Assembly (NCBI GenBank): GCA_028280515.1
Contig: JANQLP010000252.1
Span: 1-38,229 of the forward strand
Length of the DNA stretch: 38,229 bases
From: Hyphomicrobiales bacterium
Lineage (GTDB): Bacteria > Pseudomonadota > Alphaproteobacteria > Rhizobiales > Methyloligellaceae
Direction of reading: 5' to 3'
Shown: piece after piece, positions 34,884 to 38,229 of the stretch
How the letters are laid out: every line of letters begins with the position of its first letter
Position numbering within the stretch: the first letter of the stretch is position 1
Translations under genes and position numbers: made by a program
Notes under the pieces: generated by a model
The model's input: the letters and a program-made list of their open reading frames with translations, nothing else
Databases searched by the model: none
Told to the model about the DNA's origin: nothing

Positions 34884-35008
34884 TTCCGCTAAGTCTGGCG
34901 TTGCGTCTCATGTCCATGGGATATGGCCGAACCAGTCCAAAAAACGAAGTGAACCTTTGGCCGGATCAAAACCACCTATCCTCATAAGAAACGAGGACAG
35001 GGCAGGAT

Positions 35009-35227
35009 ATGAAAAGGCCTATCAGAACTGTAATCGGTATCGGCCTGGTCGCTATGGCTGCAGTCGGTTCCGCCACTGTTGCCTCGGCCGAGTCTAAGCA
35101 ACAGAAGTCGAAAAAAACCGTGAGTGGTTCCTCAGTGACACTACCGGCGCAGCTTAACTCCAACTCCGGCGAACCAAAACACATACACGATGGGACAATG
35201 AATACGATCAGGAAAATTGGCGGCTGA
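35009..35227 (+). CDS. Small exported peptide, unknown
   Basis: A 72-residue frame with a good signal peptide (TVIGIGLVAMAAVGSATVASA) and a mature polar peptide of about 45 residues containing KKTVSGSSVTLPAQLNSNSG and a His-containing KHIHDG. GGCAGGAT precedes the ATG. No family is recognised. A 7-base inverted repeat (GAGATCA at 35226-35232, TGATCTC at 35247-35253) overlaps the stop and could be an mRNA-end hairpin, though it has no T-tract. Base composition is lower in GC than the core genome. Confidence 0.6.
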   Translation: MKRPIRTVIGIGLVAMAAVGSATVASAESKQQKSKKTVSGSSVTLPAQLNSNSGEPKHIHDGTMNTIRKIGG

Positions 35228-35507
35228 GATCAATGACCAAGTTGACTGATCTCGGACCAAACGAGGTTTCTAGGCTACAAATGTCAATGTGAAGCGGCTC
35301 TCAGGACTCGAAATTCGCTTCTGGAGGTGCGTTTCCGCTTATCGGGTAACTTGGGGTGCTGAACTAGCGCTTCGCGCATTAGTGGAATCGGGCGGAGCGC
35401 GTACAACTATATCGCGGCATACAAGCTCTGTTTTTTGACAATTGCCATAAAGGGAATAAGATAAATATCTCTTGTTGGGGCGGCATTTTCCAAATGACAG
35501 AAAGAAA

Positions 35508-35912
35508 ATGGATAGGTTAGTTGCAACGTCAGCTGTTGCGATTGCGGCGTTGGTTTTGGCGAGCTGCGCAAGTACAAGCGCCACTCAAATGTCAGCCGAC
35601 ACGATCAAAATCGACGCAAACACTGCGCCAGTTTGTGCTGGTCAAACCAATGAAATAATGATGCGGCGTGCTGGTGTTGAAACCATTCGACGTGGCTACG
35701 ACAAGTACATCCTTCTGAACCACGGCACGGGAAGTGTTGTGACGGGCGTCAATGAGTATGGGCAGCTCAGCAGGGCCGGAACCGGCTCAGTGATCGTCAA
35801 AATGTTCAAAGCGAACGATCCAGCCGGCGCGAAGGCGCTTTCGGCTCGTGACCTCCTGGGTCCGGACTGGCAGGAGATAGTGAACAAGAAGGAAAAATCG
35901 TCCTGCCTCTAA
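35508..35912 (+). CDS. Putative lipoprotein
   Basis: The ATG at 35508 gives a 134-residue product with lipoprotein signal MDRLVATSAVAIAALVLASC; the lipobox LASC makes Cys20 the probable lipidated residue. The mature part has ETIRRGYDKYILLNHG, a turn seen in small alphaproteobacterial lipoproteins of unknown role, and GTGSVIVKMFKANDPAGAKALSARD. Its likely place is the outer- or inner-membrane periplasmic face. It lies in the low-GC accessory patch with its own AT-rich upstream region (35400-35507). Confidence 0.75.
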   Translation: MDRLVATSAVAIAALVLASCASTSATQMSADTIKIDANTAPVCAGQTNEIMMRRAGVETIRRGYDKYILLNHGTGSVVTGVNEYGQLSRAGTGSVIVKMFKANDPAGAKALSARDLLGPDWQEIVNKKEKSSCL

Positions 35913-35975
35913 TCAAGCTTCAGGATGTTTCCGACAATCCCAAACGACGGGAAGTTTGGTTGGGCGGGAGAAGCA

Positions 35976-36249
35976 ATGGCAACATGTTTCGAAAACCCTT
36001 CAAATAACTATGTTGAAACCGTTACGACGCCACTCAGTTGGCTCTGGTCATTGCTTTGGGCCCCAATCTACCTCGCAGTTAGAGGGATTTGGGGCTGGGC
36101 ATCCATTTCGTTCGTTGCAGCCGTATTCACGTTTACCGCAACGAACATAATTTTTTGCTTTTGCCGTTTACCCCATAATGAAGACCCACTATCGAAGGTT
36201 GGGCTGGCGAGAAACTTCGCCCGAACATCAGGCAAGATTTCGCCATTGA
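35976..36249 (+). pseudogene. Small membrane protein gene broken by a frameshift in a T6 run
   Basis: From ATG 35976 (GGGAGAAG upstream) the frame reads MATCFENPSNNYVETVTTPL and then two membrane helices (LWSLLWAPIYLAVRGIWGW, ISFVAAVFTFTATNIIF), like small membrane proteins that begin (F)xNPxNxY. At six T's (36151-36156) the reading frame is lost. If one T is removed, the sequence continues AFAVYPIMKTHYRRLGWRE and ends at the TGA at 36247-36249, which restores the RRGW-type C-terminus I associate with such proteins. Without correction the frame runs to 36296 with unrelated residues. The cause may be a real mutation, a phase-variable tract or a sequencing error. Confidence 0.55.
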
Positions 36250-36252
36250 GAG

Positions 36253-36453
36253 GTGGAGATCCCAGATCGTCCGGCCGTTTGGGCAGCGCTAATTAGCGCT
36301 TTGGCGAGCCTTGCAATATCGCTGTTTACTGCCTTTCAAGCGACCCGTAGAGCGCGGAGGGATTTTGAAACGGCTGTCCATCGTATCAGGACTGACTACG
36401 CGGCGTCAGGAACCTCGATAAGTCGGAGCGCCTGTTGTAACGTTTCGAGGTGA
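36253..36453 (+). CDS. Possible small single-pass membrane protein
   Basis: A GTG-initiated frame of 66 residues with membrane helix VWAALISALASLAISLFTAF, followed by a basic ATRRARRDFETAVHRIRTDY. This is the usual layout of a short membrane-anchored coiled-coil start. After residue 50 it becomes Ser/Cys-rich and ends at the start of the Sel1 gene, so the gene may be truncated. A GAGAGG run is directly upstream. No family is recognised. Confidence 0.4.
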   Translation: MEIPDRPAVWAALISALASLAISLFTAFQATRRARRDFETAVHRIRTDYAASGTSISRSACCNVSR

Positions 36454-37040
36454 TGTTGCTCGTCATGAGAATGATACTGGTTGCTGTGGCCCTGCATGTC
36501 GGCATGGTCGTGTCTGTATCGTCCGGACCATGGGAAGACATCCGAGCTGCGTATAAAAGTGGTGACTTCGCGACAGCCCTTCGCCTGGTGCGTCCTCTCG
36601 CGGAAGAAGGACACGCGTCAGCGCAGTGTGAGTTGGGCATGATGTATTTGGACGGCAAAGGTGTACCGCAGGACAGTGTGACGGCGGTAACATGGTTCCG
36701 GAAGGCCTATAACAATGGGGATGTGCGTTGCGGTGTCAAACTCGGACTCATATACCATCATGGCTTGGGCGTGCCGCAGGATGTCGAAGCCGCCTTCACT
36801 TCGTATCAACTAGCCGCAGAAAAAGGCGACGCTTTAGCGCAACGCCTACTCGGCAGGATGTATAGCAGAGGTAACGTCGTGCCATCGGACATCGTCGAAG
36901 CTTACAAGTGGTTCAATTTGGCTGTGTCCCGAGGGGATTATACAGCGAGATTCCTTCGAGATACTATCGCCCAGGCAATGACTCAGGACCAGATTACCCA
37001 AGCGCAGCGACTTGCAGGTGAGTGGAAACCAAAGCAGTAA
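36453..37040 (+). CDS. Sel1-repeat (TPR-like) exported protein
   Basis: This protein of about 195 residues has a short hydrophobic, probably signal, segment (MRMILVAVALHVGMVVSVSS) and three to four Sel1-like repeats: ASAQCELGMMYLDGKGVPQD, VKLGLIYHHGLGVPQDVEAA and AQRLLGRMYSRGNVVPSD, then AYKWFNLAVSRGD. Sel1 repeats form solenoids that bind proteins, often in envelope stress or secretion. The exact start is uncertain: ATG 36453, 36465 and 36471 all follow GAGG at 36447, at increasing distance. It ends 128 bases before tRNA-Ser. Confidence 0.8.
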   Translation: MLLVMRMILVAVALHVGMVVSVSSGPWEDIRAAYKSGDFATALRLVRPLAEEGHASAQCELGMMYLDGKGVPQDSVTAVTWFRKAYNNGDVRCGVKLGLIYHHGLGVPQDVEAAFTSYQLAAEKGDALAQRLLGRMYSRGNVVPSDIVEAYKWFNLAVSRGDYTARFLRDTIAQAMTQDQITQAQRLAGEWKPKQ

Positions 37041-37121
37041 CTTGTTCTCGACGCAACGGACGCATCAAAGCCGTGCAAGGCACCGCGAAACCTCTGCTCG
37101 AGAACGAACAAGATGAAGAGC

Positions 37122-37150
37122 CAGCCGAAGCTCGCCCCGATAGTGGTGAT
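37122..37150 (+). repeat. 29-base imperfect direct repeat, right copy
   Basis: This matches 34847-34875 at 25 of 29 positions. It ends 18 bases before the encoded CCA of tRNA-Ser, on the tRNA 3' side, where integrated elements commonly have an attachment site. The tRNA sequence itself is not duplicated at the left copy. Confidence 0.5.
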
Positions 37151-37168
37151 GTGTTCCTTAAATGCCAA

Positions 37169-37258
37169 TGGCGGATGGGGAGGGATTCGAACCCCCGAGA
37201 CGCTTGCACGCCTGCCGGTTTTCAAGACCGGTGCCTTCAACCACTCGGCCACCCATCC
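37169..37258 (-). tRNA. tRNA-Ser (anticodon UGA)
   Basis: On the minus strand the acceptor stem GGATGGG pairs with CCCATCC, followed by discriminator G and an encoded CCA (37169-37171). The anticodon arm is CCGGT-CTTGAAA-ACCGG with anticodon TGA at its centre. A long variable arm (class II, as in serine tRNAs) and a T-loop GGTTCGAATCC are present. Total length with CCA is 90 bases. Confidence 0.97.
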
Positions 37259-37334
37259 GTCGCCGACTTTAATGCCGGAAAACGAGCAACAGGTTAACCC
37301 CTGATATCGGGAATGCGCGTCGGTGAAAAGGGGA

Positions 37335-38030
37335 TCAGTCCTCCGCGCGGGACAGGAGCGCCTCTTTGACCGTCTCGAACTTGTTCTCAAGGTGCGTTTT
37401 CATGATCGCGGCGAGGCCCGCGCCGTCGCGCGCTTCGAGTGCCGCCAGCATCCGCGCGTGTTCGTCGACCGCCTGAGCCCAGCGCGCGTCCGACATGTTG
37501 GCGATGTAGCGCGCCTGCCGGATTCGTCCCTCGAGGCCACGGTAGAGGGTGGAGAGCGTCTGGTTGCGCGCGGCGGCCAGAATCCGCTCGTGGATCTGCT
37601 GGTTGGTGCGGAAATAGGCCTGCAGGTCGCGCGCCTCGTAGTGCGTGACCATCTGATTGTGCAGCGCGCCGATTTCGGCGATTTCCGCATCGGTAATGTT
37701 GGCGCAGGCCATCTCGCCGGAGAGCGCCTCGAGTGCGCCCATGACCGGAAAGGTCTCTTCCAGGTCTTCCAGGGTGAGGTCGGCGATCATGGCGCCGCGG
37801 TTGGGTGTCAGCGTCACCAGCCCCTCGTTGGCCAGCACCTTGAGCGCCTCGCGCAAGGGCGTGCGTGACACGCCGAAGCGCGCGCACAGATCCTTCTCGG
37901 GCACCTTGGACCCGGGCGTGAGTTCGCCGTCGACGATCATCTGCCGCAGGCGCTCCAGAAGCTCGTCGTGGAGCGTGCGCCGGACGATGGGCTCGGCGCG
38001 GGGGAGGGTTGCGGTTTCGTCCTGGGCCAT
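37335..38030 (-). CDS. GntR-family regulator, FadR/FCD subfamily
   Basis: The 231-residue regulator has an N-terminal winged helix-turn-helix (about residues 18-85; VPEKDLCARFGVSRTPLREAL and LVTLTPNRGAMIA) and a C-terminal all-helical FCD ligand domain (about 90-220). The metal-site histidines His147 (QQIHERIL), His191 (DEHARML) and His213 (KTHLENK) are present. The usual Asp of the site appears as Asn143. FCD regulators sense organic acids such as lactate, glycolate or pyruvate. Its start is three bases after the stop of the FAD-linked oxidase gene on the same strand. It probably regulates that oxidase in response to its 2-hydroxyacid substrate. Confidence 0.9.
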   Translation of the reverse strand: MAQDETATLPRAEPIVRRTLHDELLERLRQMIVDGELTPGSKVPEKDLCARFGVSRTPLREALKVLANEGLVTLTPNRGAMIADLTLEDLEETFPVMGALEALSGEMACANITDAEIAEIGALHNQMVTHYEARDLQAYFRTNQQIHERILAAARNQTLSTLYRGLEGRIRQARYIANMSDARWAQAVDEHARMLAALEARDGAGLAAIMKTHLENKFETVKEALLSRAED

Positions 38031-38033
38031 CGA

Positions 38034-38229
38034 TCAACCTCGCGAGTTGTCGGGTGCGGCTAGCGCTTCGTCGAGAATTCGCGCCACGTGGCGTGCCTCA
38101 CGTCCGGTTCCGTCGGCGATCTGGTGGCGGCACGAGAAACCGTCTGCCACGAGCACGGTGTTGTCGTCCGCCGCGCGCACCGCCGGCAACAGGGAGAGCT
38201 CGCCCATGGCCATGGACATGTCATACGTG
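38034..38229 (-). CDS. FAD-linked oxidase / Fe-S oxidoreductase, C-terminal end (cut by window)
   Basis: Only the last 64 or so residues are in the window. They read YDMSMAMGELSLLPAVRAAD, then TVLVADGFSCRHQIADGTGR and EARHVARILDEAL. This is the usual C-terminus of the large (about 1000-residue) fused FAD-binding oxidase/4Fe-4S proteins of the YdiJ or D-lactate/D-2-hydroxyglutarate dehydrogenase type, which contain GFSCREQI near the end. The frame runs open beyond 38229, so the true start lies outside; the ATG at 38219 is internal. The tight junction with the GntR/FCD gene supports a 2-hydroxyacid substrate. Confidence 0.75.
   Translation of the reverse strand, partial: TYDMSMAMGELSLLPAVRAADDNTVLVADGFSCRHQIADGTGREARHVARILDEALAAPDNSRG

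Larger units (their letters stand above)
34507..35008. other. Gene-free region holding a palindrome and one copy of a repeat
   Basis: These 502 bases hold no frame with protein character. They contain the left copy of a 29-base imperfect repeat (34847-34875) and an overlapping 14-base palindrome (34870-34883). The rest looks unremarkable and leads to the small exported protein at 35009. Confidence 0.6.

Noticed and set aside
1-38229. CRISPR array, insertion sequence or prophage
   Set aside because: No regular short repeats with spacers, no transposase or integrase, and no phage structural genes were found on either strand.

Overview
The window is a high-GC alphaproteobacterial chromosome segment. 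Support comes from the mfd–sdhE–recG neighbourhood, a phosphatidylcholine synthase, HspQ and IalB-family proteins, a PleD/PopA-type REC-REC-GGDEF protein, and a porin whose N-terminus (GGDCCADLEERVAELEA) is of a type I recall from Hyphomicrobiales and Rhodospirillales relatives. The genus cannot be named from this sequence. Nearly everything is chromosomal and tightly packed. The exception is a lower-GC patch of small accessory genes (about 34.5-37.0 kb) that abuts the 3' end of a tRNA-Ser(UGA).

Layout. 1-750: a Kef-type antiporter fragment is joined abruptly to the 5' third of recG on the opposite strand (assembly chimera or rearrangement breakpoint). 879-4735: sdhE and mfd (+). 4757-12149 (-): FrnE-like DsbA oxidoreductase, a PopA-like degenerate diguanylate cyclase, an intact acyl-CoA synthetase next to a motif-less ANL paralogue, and a YejA-type peptide-binding protein. 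12405-13178: IalB-family secreted protein (+). 13245-20575 (-): hspQ, a malyl-CoA-lyase-like enzyme, an LpxL-type acyltransferase, a UbiH-type hydroxylase, then two paralogous TPR–2OG-Fe(II) oxygenases flanking a methyltransferase. 20576-21439: an 864-base non-coding stretch with a very AT-rich core, leading into a major porin (21440-22723) that ends in a strong terminator. 22969-24958 (+): a small secreted protein, pcs, and another small secreted protein. 24962-30957: three TPR–sulfotransferase-fold proteins (one -, two +) and a periplasmic chorismate mutase coupled to the last. 31010-33340: YdjM-like membrane protein, bactofilin, and tenA overlapping it convergently. 33544-37040: small membrane, coiled-coil and secreted proteins, a lipoprotein, a frameshifted membrane-protein gene and a Sel1-repeat protein. 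37169-38229 (-): tRNA-Ser, a GntR/FCD regulator, and the C-terminal end of an FAD-linked oxidase that is cut by the window edge.

The most unusual part is 17-31 kb. Five TPR-fused modifying enzymes (two 2OG-Fe(II) oxygenases, three sulfotransferase-fold proteins) and a SAM methyltransferase surround a porin and two small exported proteins. This looks like a dispersed, undescribed envelope or secreted-product modification locus in which TPRs may recruit the substrate, but that function is inference. Two of the three sulfotransferase-fold proteins carry a Walker-A-like GxxxxGK[ST] loop instead of the usual PRSGTT, so even their cosubstrate is open. A second theme is catalytically degenerate paralogues kept as full-length genes: the REC-REC-GGDEF protein with an intact c-di-GMP I-site, and the ANL-fold protein lacking the ATP- and ribose-binding residues.
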